From NCBI RefSeq assembly GCF_000247815.1, contig NC_021681.1, positions 8,482,821 to 8,546,820 of the forward strand: DNA of 64,000 bases, read 5' to 3'. This DNA is from Ficedula albicollis (lineage: Eukaryota; Chordata; Aves; Passeriformes; Muscicapidae). The translations under genes were made by a program, and so were the position numbers. Below the pieces are notes generated by a model that saw only the letters and a program-made list of their open reading frames with translations, did no database searches and had not been told where the DNA came from. Shown here piece by piece: positions 1-13,419 of this stretch; position 1 is the first letter of the stretch; each line of letters starts with the position of its first letter.

Positions 1-3000
1 TTTCCTCAAAGCAAATTTCTGTGTTGAGAGAGAAAATTATTCATTAAGAGTGGACACACATAGCCTTCACTGCAGTACTATTTCTGATCATTGGCTACTA
101 TGATACTGGTAGGAAAATACTGCCAATTTTAAAAAGTTGAGCAGCTTAATTAAACGACTGTCATTTTAAATAATACAGACCAAAAGTAATTAATAAAAGC
201 GATGCAGAAATCTCTGCAATAATATTTCATATTTACTGTTGGAGAAATAATCCTTTAAAAAGGTCAAATGGGCTCCAAAGGTGCAATTGAAAAGAATAAA
301 TTCTCATGCAAGTTTAAATCCAGTTATGGGCTACAGAGCAGGTTCCAGGCAACGTCTGTGTGGCGAGACAGCTTCCCTGCTTGCAGTAACTACAGAGACA
401 GTTTCTCCATCTACAGAACAGATAATGGTGTTGACCTTCTTTGTGCATTCCTCTGACATCCACTGACGAAAAAGATGGCATAATAAATACACTTTCTCCT
501 TAGTCTCTAACCCTGTGAAGTTTCTGTGCAGCAAAGCAAGAGTTATATCATCTTTTTCTGCCCCAGCATACAGAGACTTGTTCTTGAGGAAAAGGCAAGC
601 AAAACAGAATAAAACATCCTGCTAGGAATAGAGATGTTCTTTGTTAGACTACAACAAGCAACTAGGAACCATGGGGGTATCTGCCACCACTACCAGTGCT
701 AAGCCACTTCCTTTTCCTTGAGCAAGCATGAACTGAACAGCAGCTCATGATTCATAGCTCTCTCCATAGAGTTAGAAAACATTAAATCTTTAAAATTCCA
801 GAAGCTGCCTGTTGTCTTCTGCAACCATGGCAGACCTCAGCAGGTAACACAAGAATTGTGCCTTTTAGGGTACTGGTAAAATAGTAGAGACCAGAATATC
901 ATTAGCCTTTATCTCATAGTCAAAAATCAGGGCAAACATTATTAGAAACATCTCCCCACAGCAGAGCATGCAGCCCTGGGACATATCCACTGTAACTCAG
1001 GGCCTCAGATTTGCCTTCAGCAGCACAGAACGAAAAATTTCCTCATGAGCACAAAGGACATACTGTCAGGCCTTTTGTAACCTTTTTATATACCTTTTAA
1101 AATATATTCAGCTCCTTGCTGAAAGGCAGGAAGTGTTTTGCATCAGGGATTGTCCAATAAAGTCCTGACTGCTTTACAGATGTCATGACAGATTGAGTTT
1201 TTCTAAGCAGCCCACAGATATGTTTTTAAAGACTATCAAACCTTTGCTGTGATTCAAAAGTTGAAGCCACAAAGCAAGTTCAGAGCCTAAAATAAATCAC
1301 AGGGGTCATTTAAAATATACATGAAACAGTTTTAGCTTATTTGCAAACACATGTAGATAAGAGATGTCAGGTCATCTTACTGACAGCACAATCTTCCTTT
1401 GCCTCACTACTTGGGTGAAAAGTTGAAGCACCGGGTGGAGGGCCCACAGCACTGTTCTTTTACCCCAAAACACAAGCAGCACTGAGACAGCAGTGGGACA
1501 CAGCTCCCACACAGCCCCACCAGCATTCACTTCAGCTGGGAGCCAGGGGATCAGCGCTTCTAAAGCAGGGAGATGAAGCCATTCCTCATACCTCTCCCAA
1601 GCCACAGCATCCTCTTTGTGAGGCCACCAGGAGCACAGACTCACAGGCCACTTTTCATTATGCCCACCTAATGCAGCTACAGTGATGCATTTACATTAGA
1701 ATGTAGGGCATTTGAGTATTGCCAGCCCAGCTAAATTTACCCACAGAAAGTTGCAGTATTTATTTAATAGGAGACAATTAAAACCCTACTTTATTTTTGC
1801 TGTGTCTTATTCCAGTCTATAAGATTCCTTCCCTCAGTTTCAAATAGAGCAAGAGAAAGCTCCTAAGGAAAAAGTTTGTTTGCAAAGAACATGGATTCAG
1901 AACTTGAGAGAAAAAAGGCAAGAGCATAGAAAATGAAAAGACAAGAGAGTTAGCATATTTGGAACAGTGTTATCCCAAAGTGCAGTTCTTATTGCATGAA
2001 TCCTGTCCAGCCTCAGTGGATTATTAAGCTTGAGTTTGATAGCCTAATAGGAGAGATTACAAAAACTCACACATAAAACCAGAAATTGGGAAGTACAGAA
2101 ATTCATTTCTAGCATGATCTGCATTCTTGAGAGGGGTAATGTTAAAGCTGCCAGAAGGTCAAGACCACACAAAGCAAATAAATCAAGGCATTGCTATGTG
2201 GACCTGTCTAAAGGTTAAGGATCTAAAGGATATGCAGATACCCTAATATAAACAGCCCCTGGGGGATAATTGCTTAACCAAGTCCATTTGAGCAGTTCTG
2301 AACAGATGGTTTAGTAGGTATATCGACTACTGCCATGCTTTGTGACACTATTTATTACCTGCTGAGACTGGGAACAAGTGATACTGTAGACACGTAGCTG
2401 GTTCTCTCTCTAATCATGTGTATCCTTGCAAGAGCCAGTGACCCAGAAACACATTCCCAGAGGTACCATCTCCCACAGGCAGCAAGTACTTAAAGTAACA
2501 TTGGATAACTTCCTGGAGGAATAAAGCCTGAATAGATTAACCACAAAACAGGTTGTGTGGCTGAATTTTCTCCTCGCTGTAATTTACAGCTGTATTGTTG
2601 AATGCACCTGAGATAATACTGAGGATGCTGGAAGTATATAAAAGACTCATCAACTTTCTTCTTGGCTCTGGACGCAGAGCCCATGGCTGCTCACCTAGTT
2701 GGCCCAAGTTTCTTCAACCACAAATACTTTTCCACTTCTTCCAGGCACCACACATTCCAGTACTGTATGTTTTATTCTTCCAGCTCAGACTGGGAATCGG
2801 CTCACACCAGTTTATTCAGGGCAAGCACGAGCACAGTGGGAGTGTGACAGGGAGAGAGCTAAGCTCTCCCTGCCATTCCCATCAGGGGACTAGGGAGACA
2901 AAAAGAATCCTGCCTGCACAGGTGGCCAAAGCCAGGTTTATGCACCACTAACTCCCTGTTACAGCAATGGTGAGTAGTAAATTGGGTTACACTCCTGTTG

Positions 3001-6000
3001 CCTAGGGTGTAACAAGCAACGATACTGGAAATGAATCAGCAATTTGAATAGGATGTGTAGTAGTTGTGCTGGGCACAAGCTCAAGCTGTCAGCTCAGAGA
3101 ACTCTTCCTGGGACAGTGACTTTTCCATGTTGACCTTAAAAACCCCCACCTTTCGAAATAATGTCCTGCAATTCAACCCTAAACTATCTTTTCAAGGATC
3201 TACTCTTTTAGAATAATTAATTCCTATCAAACTCCTACAACTTGCAGTTTCACTCTTCCTTATCTATGCTTTATCAGGTTTGCAAAACAAGTGCACCAAA
3301 GATCGCCCCTCCCTGACACAACCATGAGCAGTACTCCACCTCCTTCCTATCACAGAGCCAGCTTTCCCAAGGGAAAAACTGGATCCAATAAAACCTGAGT
3401 CTGACATTTGGTTGGGACTTTTGGACATCTGGCATACATAAGGGTCTTCTGGAAAGCTCAGCCACGTCTGCAGTGTACGGACATCCATAGCACACAGCCC
3501 ACACAGTGCACCTGAGCCTGTCCAGGAGCAGTGGATTTACTGTGCCTGTGCTGGACAGATTATTCATGGGAATGGGCTGAAATGACATGTCCCAAAAGCA
3601 CTGCACTCATGGCACATGTGTCGACCATATGTGTAGTGTGTGGCAGTGAGATCTGGCCCTGTCCCTTCATATGTGACCAGTGACTTTGCTTATCCAAGGG
3701 GAATTTTCACCCTGGCACACCCCAGCATCACCATGCTGCAGGAGGCAGGGGGGTACAAGCAGAACAGTGAGGGCAACAGAAACTGAACAGACATTAATTC
3801 AGAATACTGAGAGAGAGAGAGCAATTTACAGCAGGAGTACAAAATAAGGTGTCTCTAATGGAAGACAAAGAAAAACTCAGTATTTTTTAACAAAGCTGGA
3901 GCAGGCAGCCCTGTGCAAGAAGATGCATTGAATATTTAGATTCCTTGTTTTTGGGTTCTGTACAAGGACAAAATGCTCAAAGTTCATGCCTTAGGTCTCA
4001 ACGGGCTGGGCCATATACTTGATCTGGAATTGAAAAGCTGGGCTGCACTGGCCTGTGATCAGCGTCCTAAAGAGACGGAATGTCATCATTCCTGCTCGTT
4101 CACTACCTTCCCCCCACAAACAGACTTGCTTTTCTAAGCTGATGAAAGAAAATGGTTGCTAAAAAAGAATTCAGAACCTTGACAATTTGGACAATCCTCC
4201 ACTAATCTTCCCTTCAGGGTGCCCACAATCCTTTAAAGCATGACAAACTGACAGACTGAGCTCCTTTATAGTCACTGGGCTCTATATCTTTATAAACTGG
4301 CTCTTCTGTATGCTGCAGAAAACCTGGGAAGGCAGACACTGTCAAAGGAAGGTGGAAACAGGCCTATTTAAGAGCTCTTGAGGGGCCACCAGCTGAAAGG
4401 GAAAGATCTGTGCACAATAATAGGACTCTTCAGGTACAGAGAGGGGAAAAAACTATGGCTTTGTTGGAGAAGAATCCCACATGCCTGTTAATCTACCTAC
4501 CAAAGGTTAATTGATACTTCAAAAAAATTTGGAAGGCACTCAAAGCCAAGAAACCAACTTGCCAGAGAGCAGAATCCTCCCCCCACCACCGTTGTGCTGG
4601 TTTAGATGTTATTTGTACCAGAGCCAAACTGATGTGCCCTTGACACGTGCAGAACGTTACAGCTCCAGGCAGCTTCTGGTTCAGTGGGGTTGAGAAAGCT
4701 GTGTGTGCAATGACAGTTGAGTTCATTCTCCCCCTCCATATTTTATTTTCTTTTTAAGATTATCTCTGCTTTGATAATACCACCCTGATGCTTCCAGACT
4801 GGTGGGGGGAACACACAAACACACCAGCTGCTTGCAATCTCATTCTGAGCTGTACCCAGGCTAGGGAAATTCTTCTATAGATTGGAAAGACACATGCCAA
4901 ACAACTTTCGAGAAGCAAATTCTGCTACATTTCCTACTGAAGATTTCACACCATTTTTTTCTCCTGGCTGTCTGATATTGAGTTCAAAAACACTGCAGTG
5001 ATAAACTAGTCACCTGCCATATGGCATCCCAATTGCTGAAGATGACCAAGCCTGAGTTTACAAGTTATTTCTCATCCAGACACCAGAAACAGCATTATAA
5101 CAACGTGGACAGAATGGGTATCATGCTGTTGGGCAACACACTGATGCAGACATAGCTCGTTCTGTTATACATAAACACACACACATTTACATATATATAT
5201 ATAAAAGGTTTCAGTCTCGATTTAGAAATTAGGACTACCATAAATAAACTTGGAAGATGAGAAACAAGATCTCTCAGATATCCATGTAAAACTCAGAAGT
5301 TGGATTGTATTACCAAAGACAGCTTTTTCATGTATTACTGCATATAGTAGAGTAAGAACTAGTACAAAAATTGGACAACTTAATAGTAAGATTGTTTCCA
5401 AATGAACTATTACATGAACTCTAAAACCATTCCCAGTTTTCAATATTATATATTATAACAAGAGACTTTAAAAAAAAACCAGAATATGGATGTCTGAAAA
5501 CAGGCCCCCTAAGTTAATAAAACAATTTCCAAACCTATTCATTTACTTTGTCTTTTTTATTATTATGGTGCTAAATTTATAAGTATGTCAGTAAACACAC
5601 GTGCTGCACCTGTGGGAAAGCAGAATTAAGGTTAACACCTATGCTTTAAAAAAAGATGGCTTTTAAAGATTATAATTCACAAGCTGTGCATACTAATACT
5701 ACTTCATCCTTCTCAGCAATTAACAAAGATGAAAAGAGAGACTGGCTAAACAAATAGACTTTGAAGCATCCTTTCATCTATTTTAGAAACTGGTGGGATC
5801 TTATTGCCATCACTTTGCTGTGTTTTATAGCTTCCTGAGAATCTTAACTGAAAAAAAAAACCAACAATCTGCTTGGAGCAAGTCCTACAGGTATTTTTCA
5901 AATTAGAAATACCTGAAAGTTTATCATCCCCCTCTTTCATAGAGCTCTTGACAAATATGATTGGAAAAGATTGATATTTTGTCTCCTTATTTCCTGTACT

Positions 6001-7952
6001 TGAAAGATATTTTCTCCATGAGTCACTATTTCAGCTTGTCATTCTGCCATTCTGGGGCAAGCAGGAACAGCTCCTGCCAAGAACCAGCCTCTCATCCTGA
6101 AAGGCTGGAACAAGGAGAGGCATCCACAGCAGGAATCACCTGGGTGGAACACAGGGGGGAATGTCACCTGGGAAGTGATACTGTGAGCTGAATAAATCCT
6201 GTGAGAAAGCACTGCTAGTAGAGCAAATTAAAAAATTAAAAGGAAGAGCCAAGTCCCCTGTTCTCTGTTTCAGGACAATTAAATTATCACCACCTACACC
6301 AGCAGTAACAATGGCACCTGCACACATGCAAAGGGACAAGCAGGCTAATCATACAGCAAGATACAAATATCCATCTCAAAAAAGCTGCTGCTCCTCATAT
6401 GACAAAGCAATTTAAAAGTCTAAATACGTTACTTTTTACCTTTGTCCAGGAAATTTTTGGTCAGGATTTGGAACTGCAATACAAGAGTAAAAAAATGGAA
6501 AATAAAATTTGCTTTAAAATAGAAAGAATCTTGCTTAACCTCTTCCCTGTCCTCACAAAATGGAGGAAGACTTGAAATGAATCTTGAAGTTCACACTGTG
6601 AGAGAAAAGGGGAAAAAAATAAAGAGAGAAAGGAAAGAAAACCCTCAGTGGGCTCTGACACTCTTCAGAAATTCAAAATCTCAGCAGTCTGCTGAGGGAT
6701 GCCAGATGCACGTTATCACTGTGCAGGTGACCCCTGAGCACAGGGCAAAGCCCAGGTGAGGCCAGGGCAAGGCTGGCACAGGGATTCAAAGCAGGCACTG
6801 AACAGCTCTTCCAACACTGCTCTTAAGACTGTGCACAATTTAAACAGCCACATATTTAAATACTCTTCTGAAAGAAGGCTTTTGTTTTGAAAGTTCCTGT
6901 CAGTGCTCTCTTTTAATAGGAAATCAATATATCATTTGTTGTCTAGAAAGTAGACACCCGTCCTTCAGGACTTGTGCAGCCAAGTTTAGCTCTGCTGGAA
7001 AATTGAGTGGTTGTGACCTAACTTTTCTTTTTTCATGAATGTCACTTTCCTTACCCTGGGGATAGGAGGTAAGTGAAAAGAAAAGGGAATGAACGTTATG
7101 GTATAAGTTATACCTAGTACTAACCATGGCTGAATTACAAGCTCTTAATTATTTTCAATGCTGGCAAAGCAGAAATCCAATGTGAGCTAGAAAGTGATCA
7201 AAAGATAAGAAAAATGTGATCTGTTTCCATTGTGTTTGGCTCTTACACCAGCAGGAGGAAGAAGAAAGTTGATAGGGCTGGTTGCCAAGAACTCTGCCCT
7301 GCAAGTAGACACAGATGAGGCTTGGCAAAGACTTGGCAACAGGAGGGCCTCAGAATAATCTTCTCCTTTAATATCAATTCAGGTCACATAAAAGAGAACC
7401 TTGGTTCGAAAAACAGAGTGGAGTGTCTTATCCTCAGACTAACGTGAGGGGCTCTTGGGCTTTCTGAAAGGAGCTGCAGGGGTAAGAAACAAGGAGCACA
7501 CTCTGGTCTGTTCACAGGCACATGCAGCAGTTCACCACCTTAGGCAGATTGGAACATAAAAGCAGCCTGGAGAAAACAGCTCCAACCCCTCCTTCTCTTC
7601 CTTCCTGAATTACAGACAAAACCAGGGCCTTGTTGCAAGATGTTTATTTACAGCTGCTTAGAGTAGAATGCAAACAAACATCTTGGAACAAGCTGCTTGA
7701 TGGCTTCCCCTTACACACCCAGAGCTCAGCAGTGCTTCAGCAGGTACTCAGCAGTGCTGCTGAAAGGCTAAACCTCCGTGAGAATATGCAAAATTAAATC
7801 TGATGTCATTTACCCACCTTCATCATTCTTCCCATGGAAGGCTAAGGTTCAAAGGCAGAACATCTGATCTGCAGTCTTAGTAAGAAATAAATCACTGAAG
7901 AGTCAATGATAAAAAGGGGAAAATTTCAAAAGCAGCAGTACACATTCACAAA
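1..7952. other. AT-rich noncoding stretch, no gene seen
   Basis: I see no supported gene here. The longest open frames are 118 codons (2595-2951, plus) and 110 codons (3274-3606, minus). They show no domain, no repeat with meaning and no convincing splice context, and frames of this size are expected by chance in a vertebrate stretch this long. CpG is rare. The only structured element is the small AC/AT microsatellite near 5175-5204. The stretch could be intronic or intergenic; the sequence does not decide. Confidence 0.7.
5175..5204. repeat. Short compound AC / AT microsatellite
   Basis: A run of AC dinucleotides is followed after a few bases by about six AT dinucleotides. It is short and probably only weakly polymorphic. 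Confidence 0.75.
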
Positions 7953-8077
7953 AGCTGAAGGAGCAAAAATATGATAGTTCCATAGTCACACATAGGAAAT
8001 CCACACTGGTACTAGAGCTGAAGGAGCAAAAATATGATAAATGGCAGTTCCATAGTCACACATAGGAAATCCACACT
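7953..8077. repeat. Tandem duplication, 55/62-bp unit, two copies
   Basis: Copy 1 is 7953-8007 and copy 2 is 8016-8077, with an 8-base filler between them. The copies match from AGCTGAAGGAG to CCACACT. They differ by a 7-base stretch that is present in copy 2 (around 8039-8045) and absent from copy 1. Outside that indel I see no mismatch, which suggests a recent event. Confidence 0.95.
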
Positions 8078-8669
8078 CAAAAGGAAGACATTGAAAAATA
8101 GAATCAATCACTGGGTAAGTAATACTGAATTGTGTATACAGAGCACTGGATCAACTCTTTAGTCACAAGTTAGAGGGCTAAACTGATTTTAGAGGTTTCT
8201 TTTTCAATATTGACACTATTAAAATTTGTAAGCTGGGATAGCCTATTTTGGTATGTCTTCTCCTTTCTCATAAAAGGAAGCTTGCCTATCTATGTCAAAA
8301 AAAAAAAAGTCTTTGAGGGAGGAAATTCAGCCCTTTGATCCAGAATGACAGTCCCAGCAGATAGGCACAGACTGTACAGAGAGAATTTCTCCCTTTTGCT
8401 CCCTGACTGTGCCATGCCCCTTCCATGGCAGATATAAACACCTGCTGCAGCTGTGCTGCTGCTCACAGCACAGCATTCTGGGGTGCTGGACACTGCACAG
8501 CTGAGGACTCGATGAATGACACAGTGGTGTGAAGTGCTAACAGCCCACATCCTTCACAACTCACCCTACAAACCTCCCAAGCCTTGACAATCCAAGGTTT
8601 CTGTACAAAGTCACTAGTTAAACTGCTTCTTCTGAAGAAACCTTTTTTTTTTTTTTTCTTTACAACTAG
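8078..8669. other. Noncoding spacer before the SINE
   Basis: No gene is seen. An 86-codon minus frame (8290-8550) overlaps an A-tract at its start and has no recognisable domain. A run of 15 T lies at 8643-8657, just upstream of the SINE. Confidence 0.6.
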
Positions 8670-8822
8670 AAGATGCTTGAGGGCAAGAAAAATTAGAGTA
8701 TGGCACCGACAATGCCAAGGTCATGGGCTCCAGCCTGTATGGGCCATTCACCCAGGAGCTGGGCTTGATGATGCTTGTGGGCTCCTTCCAAATCAGGACA
8801 CTGTAAACACTGTTTGATTCTT
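8670..8822 (+). mobile_element. tRNA-Ile-derived SINE with CR1-like tail (TguSINE1-like)
   Basis: Positions 8693-8747 align base for base with the second half of a vertebrate tRNA-Ile gene: the TTAGAG of the D arm, the anticodon arm with GAC at 8708-8710 where tRNA-Ile has AAT, the variable region CCAAGGTC, a decayed B box at 8726-8736 and the acceptor GGGCCA at 8741-8746. Straight after this comes a CR1 3'-end-like tail with GGGCTTGATGATG and CTTCCAAATCAGGA, ending in a degenerate CTGT/GATTCT motif. This head-tail arrangement is that of the tRNA-Ile/CR1 SINEs described in passerine birds. The CpG positions of the tRNA have all decayed to TpG or CpA, so the copy is old. The A-box half is poorly preserved, so the 5' end is approximate. 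It is not a functional tRNA gene. Confidence 0.82.
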
Positions 8823-10529
8823 ACCACGCTTAACACAGGATGCAGCCAGGACCCGTTGGGACCTTGGTGCAGTTCTGTTGCTGGAGAGGGCTGCAGCACA
8901 TCCTGCACTGCTGGTGCCAGGTCTGCATGGATCTGAAACGAGAGCCAGGGAAGCTGCTGGTCTCAACACACCCGGGGCAGGAGCAGACAAACTGAGCACC
9001 GAGCACTGGCAGCATCACATTCCTGAGGAAGCCCAGCACGTGAACGTGGGCACATTTGAGTTCAGGTGAAGAAATAGTTATCAAGGTTACTTTCTTGAGC
9101 TGAAGTAGGCAGACATGCCATTTTTACAGCACAGCTTTGCTGGCAGGATTGCATCCACTTAGCCCAGCCATTTAAGGACCTTAAGAATCAAAGTTGTTAA
9201 CTTGTGTAAATATAGATGTACCTAAACGGGATTGAAACAGGCTTGGAATTGTTTGCCAGAACAAGCTAAGGTATTTAAACACACTGACATTGAGGATCCA
9301 CACAAGTTTAACTGGAGTTTTTAAAGCAATTGTGAAAGTAGTTTGCTGTTTGGGGGTTTTTCTTTGTATATATAGTATAAAATATAAATTTCCTCACCAT
9401 TCCTATACAAGCACTTCCATCATTCCTGGCAAAAACCTGATTTACATGCCAGGACTGCCACGTTTCTACAAGTTCTTTTCATATATTCTGACTGCAGCTC
9501 TTAAGTATTTAACCTGCTTTCACCTCACTGCTGCCTTGCTGCTCTCAGCTATTAATCCCTGAAGCAATAATCCCTGACCTGAACTTGTTCCAATTGCTTT
9601 CTTGTTTTGCCTCAGGTTATTCCCTTTCCACTGCTACACAACTTCTCACGGAGTAAGTTCCCCTCCCAAATGTCTTCAGTAACACTGTCATGCAATAATT
9701 TCAATGGAAAATTTAAAAAGTATCCTAAATTCACATTCCAAATAATAAAGAATATGATCTTTTCAGTAGTCCAGAAAGTTGCCATTCAAGACACTGACCC
9801 AATTTCCTTCTCAAATGTACGGACTCCCTTTAATCCTTAGAAGGCAGGATGGATCCAAAGTTTTCTTGAGAATTTTAATCATAACAGGCTTTTCCACAGA
9901 ATGAGTTTGATTTTTATGTTGTACACAGTTTATTTTTAATGTCTACAGAGACTATTGCAATTAAGACTCAGGGGATTCAGAACAGATGCCCAAAAGCCTG
10001 CAAAGAACATCTGCAGAGAAAGGTCTTTCTTCAAAAGAAATTTCTTACAGATATAAAAGAGTTAAAGAAAAAGAACAATCTTTTCTTGGCTATTCTGTTT
10101 GAAAATCATTTTTAAAAATGAAAATTCTGCCAAAAGCAAATAGTTTAGATTTATAAGTATCTTATTCCATCAGTTGATTCAATTAGAATCCCATTGCTTC
10201 ACTGACTTCTATGAAAGTTAGTAATTCCATTTCCCCAGTTATTCAAAGAGTCCATTTCATTTTTGTCTTATTTAAATAACTACTTCAAACAGAAATTAAA
10301 AGCAAGAACTTAAGAACTCTCCCCCCAATCTATTAGGTACTCAAAAAATAATCAAGTATTGTAAATGGACAAGCATATCATTGAATCACAAAAACAGAAG
10401 TCTCTACTGTATATGAAGAGTCATGGAGAGAAAATAAAAGCTTCCAACTGTTGGCTATAAAAACGGACAAAAAAGCCTTCCAGAATCTAAAATAATAACA
10501 AAAGGAAATAGGCTATTGTCTCCTACTGT
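8823..10529. other. Noncoding stretch, no gene seen
   Basis: The part at 8830-9080 is richer in GC and is open in several frames on both strands (60-84 codons), none with a recognisable domain. The remainder is AT-rich and empty. An unannotated exon in 8830-9080 cannot be excluded, but nothing positive supports it. Confidence 0.6.
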
Positions 10530-10539
10530 GTGGAGGGGC

Positions 10540-10860
10540 ATGGGGGGCGGGGGAACAGCGATGAAACAATTCTCAGGTCTTACTTTTTGTGTACAAAGCC
10601 AAGAAAACCTCAGAGGAAATCACTTCCAGAATCAGTGATAAGTGCTGAAATGTTTCCAGTGGAGAGCAGGATAGAAATCCTTATTTTTCCTTTGTGGGTG
10701 AAGAGGTCGCTAATGTGCGCCCAAACAGACCCTTCTGAAGCAGCGGAATGCTACAGAGAGACCCCGACCTGAGGAGTGGTGCTTCCCTTCCGTGGCTAAA
10801 TGAAAGGCACTGGTGGAAACGAGCCTCTCGTTAGGTGCAGCCTCAGATCCGTGCGTAACA
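10540..10860. promoter_or_regulatory. Small CpG-rich patch with a GC box
   Basis: About a dozen CpGs fall within 320 bp while the surrounding kilobases have very few. A GGGGGGCGGGGG stretch at 10542-10553 fits an Sp1-type GC box. An 80-codon plus frame (10530-10772) crosses the patch, but its product is unrecognised. The patch is too small and too AT-rich for a classical CpG island. It could be a minor promoter, an enhancer or an unmethylated regulatory site. Confidence 0.35.
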
Positions 10861-11534
10861 ACTGCATTCAGTCTGCTCTACCCATTTACTGGGGAAGGAT
10901 GAGAAAAAAATAGAGTTCTTTCCCCAGGAAAAACATGAAATAGAAAGAAAAACCTATTTTTAAGGACCAATTTGTTGTTGTTTGCTACACCTCGTGAAGC
11001 CACAGCCTCTGATCAACCCTGCCTGCAACCTCCTGATGGAAACTGAGTATCAGTAATGGAGAGGTGAGAGAGGGAGAGCACCAAGATTAAAGAAATTCCT
11101 TTGCTGTCCAAAATGCTAGAAAACAAAACAAGACAAACTGTTTCAAACACTTTTGTATTTGTTGCAAGCATTTAGCTGTGCACTTAGCACACTTCTGCCT
11201 CACAAAAAACTCAGGAAAGCCTTGGATTTGTGGTGTTTCACCCAGTCTGAGCAACACTGAAGGAAAGACTCCTTTCCTGTACCTGAAGAAGGAGGTAAAA
11301 AAGCTCCTACAGCACCCTACAGAGCTCCTCTGCACTGCACAGCACAAACTTCTATTCCACAGCTCCTCATCTCACTGGGGTACCTGAAAATGGGTCAAGC
11401 CTCCGATGGTGTTTCCTTCGGTCTTCATCCACCAAAGCATGGGAGACCAACCACACCCCCACCTGCTTTGCTCAGGTTGATATGGTTAAAGGAAAAGAGA
11501 TGCTGAAAGATAGTTGAGGAGATAAAACACAGGA
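10861..11534. other. Noncoding stretch, no gene seen
   Basis: Two overlapping frames on opposite strands (11087-11347 minus, 86 codons; 11178-11387 plus, 69 codons) have no recognisable domain. Nothing else is visible. Confidence 0.6.
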
Positions 11535-11571
11535 ATATATATATACACACACACACACATATATATATATC
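11535..11571. repeat. AT-AC-AT compound microsatellite
   Basis: About five AT dinucleotides, then about seven AC dinucleotides, then about six AT dinucleotides. The AT arms are mutually complementary, so a cruciform with the AC block in the loop is possible. It is likely polymorphic. Confidence 0.9.
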
Positions 11572-13419
11572 GTCTCTAATTATTTAAAGAACTTTTCAAC
11601 TTGGATCAGATCTGATACAGTGGGGCTGAATTAAGAAAATAGTCTGGGGGTGCAGACATGGAGACATGTAACAAATACTAAGAAAATAAATGATCCAGAC
11701 CTGATTAACAGAATAATCTACAGCTTTTAATAGGACCTTTAAAAGGTGCAGCAGTGATGCCTGGTCATCTTTTAAAGAGTTGCATCATCAGTGTAGCTTG
11801 AACCAGAGTAGCCCTGGCTGTTGACTCAGACTTCCCTGCTGTGGGGGGAGCAGAGGGCAGGGAACACCATTAGGGGCATCACACTTGAGTCTTCGCCATC
11901 CTTCACTGGGCACATCAGGTTTTTAGGGTGCCCACTGGCATCTCCTGCCTCTGCACTGAGCCAGAACTTTCCAACCCCTCAGCTCTTGAGGACAAATTGT
12001 ATTTCTTTCCAATATTGCCCATAGAGTCAGAAGCCTAAGACAAGAGCATAGAGGAAACACTTCCATCCTTCACAAGAACAGTTTGAGCCATTTCATTTCT
12101 AGATATTGTTGCATTCCAAACAGGTCTTTCCAGGCAAATCCTGTGCCATTGCAGACTTCCTCGAGTCTACTGTCTGTGGCACTTAACATAAACTCTGATT
12201 TATTAAAGTATAGTCAAAATCACAAACCCTTGAAACCAAGAGACCAGTTCAAAACTAACATGTGAGCAGAGGAACAGATCACCTACAGCTTACAGAGCTT
12301 CTGTACTTCCCCAAGAGTCTTGGGAGTACAGAAAGTGCCCTTTACACTTTTGCTGTGCTATTGTCCCAAATAGTGGCACCATCTCTAGAATTTCAATAGA
12401 GGTGCCTTTTCTTTTCCCTGCCCCCACCACCCCATCCCATTTTTCTTCCTTGTAAAATCATCTCTTCAACAGCTTCCATCAGTTTTGCAGGAACAAAATA
12501 CTACTAAAAACAAAGCACAGGGAAAAAGTGAACAAGTTGCAGGGCCTTCTATATCCAACATAGAACAAAATTAAGTAACTATGCCATAATGCAAACTAAA
12601 TCCCACCACTTAATCACAACTAGGTAAGGTTTTTGTGGTGTAATCAAAATAAAAGGTTCAAGTTTTAAAAAACATCATAATAAATGCAAAATTTGAAACT
12701 AATGTCCAGAGAACTTGGAATACAGTTCTGTAGTTCACTCATGCTCAATGAATTGTTATTTACGGCACATTTTCTGGGAAACCAGTTTACTTGATGGATA
12801 TAGATATAGGTAGAATCAGAGCTCAGCCTTCCAGCTCGCTCTGGCATTGCTCTCTTAAACACAATTCAACTGTGGATCCCTAAAACCTGAGCTCCTGGAA
12901 GAGAGTTCTGGGCAGGAGTTCAAGAGGGCTGCCAGTCAATAGCTGTGTTTTATCACTACAGGATCAATTATTCCACCATCATTCTTGGTGAATGCATAAG
13001 AACAGGTTTGGTGGGAACTCCACAATTTTTCAAAGTGCTCAGTTCCAGCACTGCAGATGCCGTGCTGAAACCAATATCACTGCTACCAAATGGCACAAAT
13101 GCCAGGATAAAGTGCCACTTGACAGATGCAAGTGCAGCTTTTGTTAAAAAGGCTCTTCATCTTACTATTTTAAAAGCCGACTTCTTTCTTCATTACTCAT
13201 TTACGGCAAGCCACTTACATTTTATCTGAACAATTCATCTGGTTCTCAAGCCAGATTTATAGCGTAAACTTGCAGTAGCAATAAAAAAAATGTGAGGAAG
13301 ATGTCACCCTCAAAGTTTTCCTGTAAAGCCAACACCTTAAACACCAAACCAAATCAATTCTGGAGCCTCCTCCTCTGCAAGCAGTTCCAGCAAAAACAAC
13401 TGAGTCAGGAATGATCATT
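11572..13419. other. Noncoding stretch, no gene seen
   Basis: Only short frames of 60-94 codons occur (for example 12945-13229, plus), and none has a recognisable product. I see no further repeat or regulatory structure. Confidence 0.6.

Noticed and set aside
8693..8747. Possible functional tRNA-Ile gene
   Set aside because: The A-box half is degraded, the anticodon position reads GAC, the B box is altered, and a CR1-like tail follows directly. It is a SINE.
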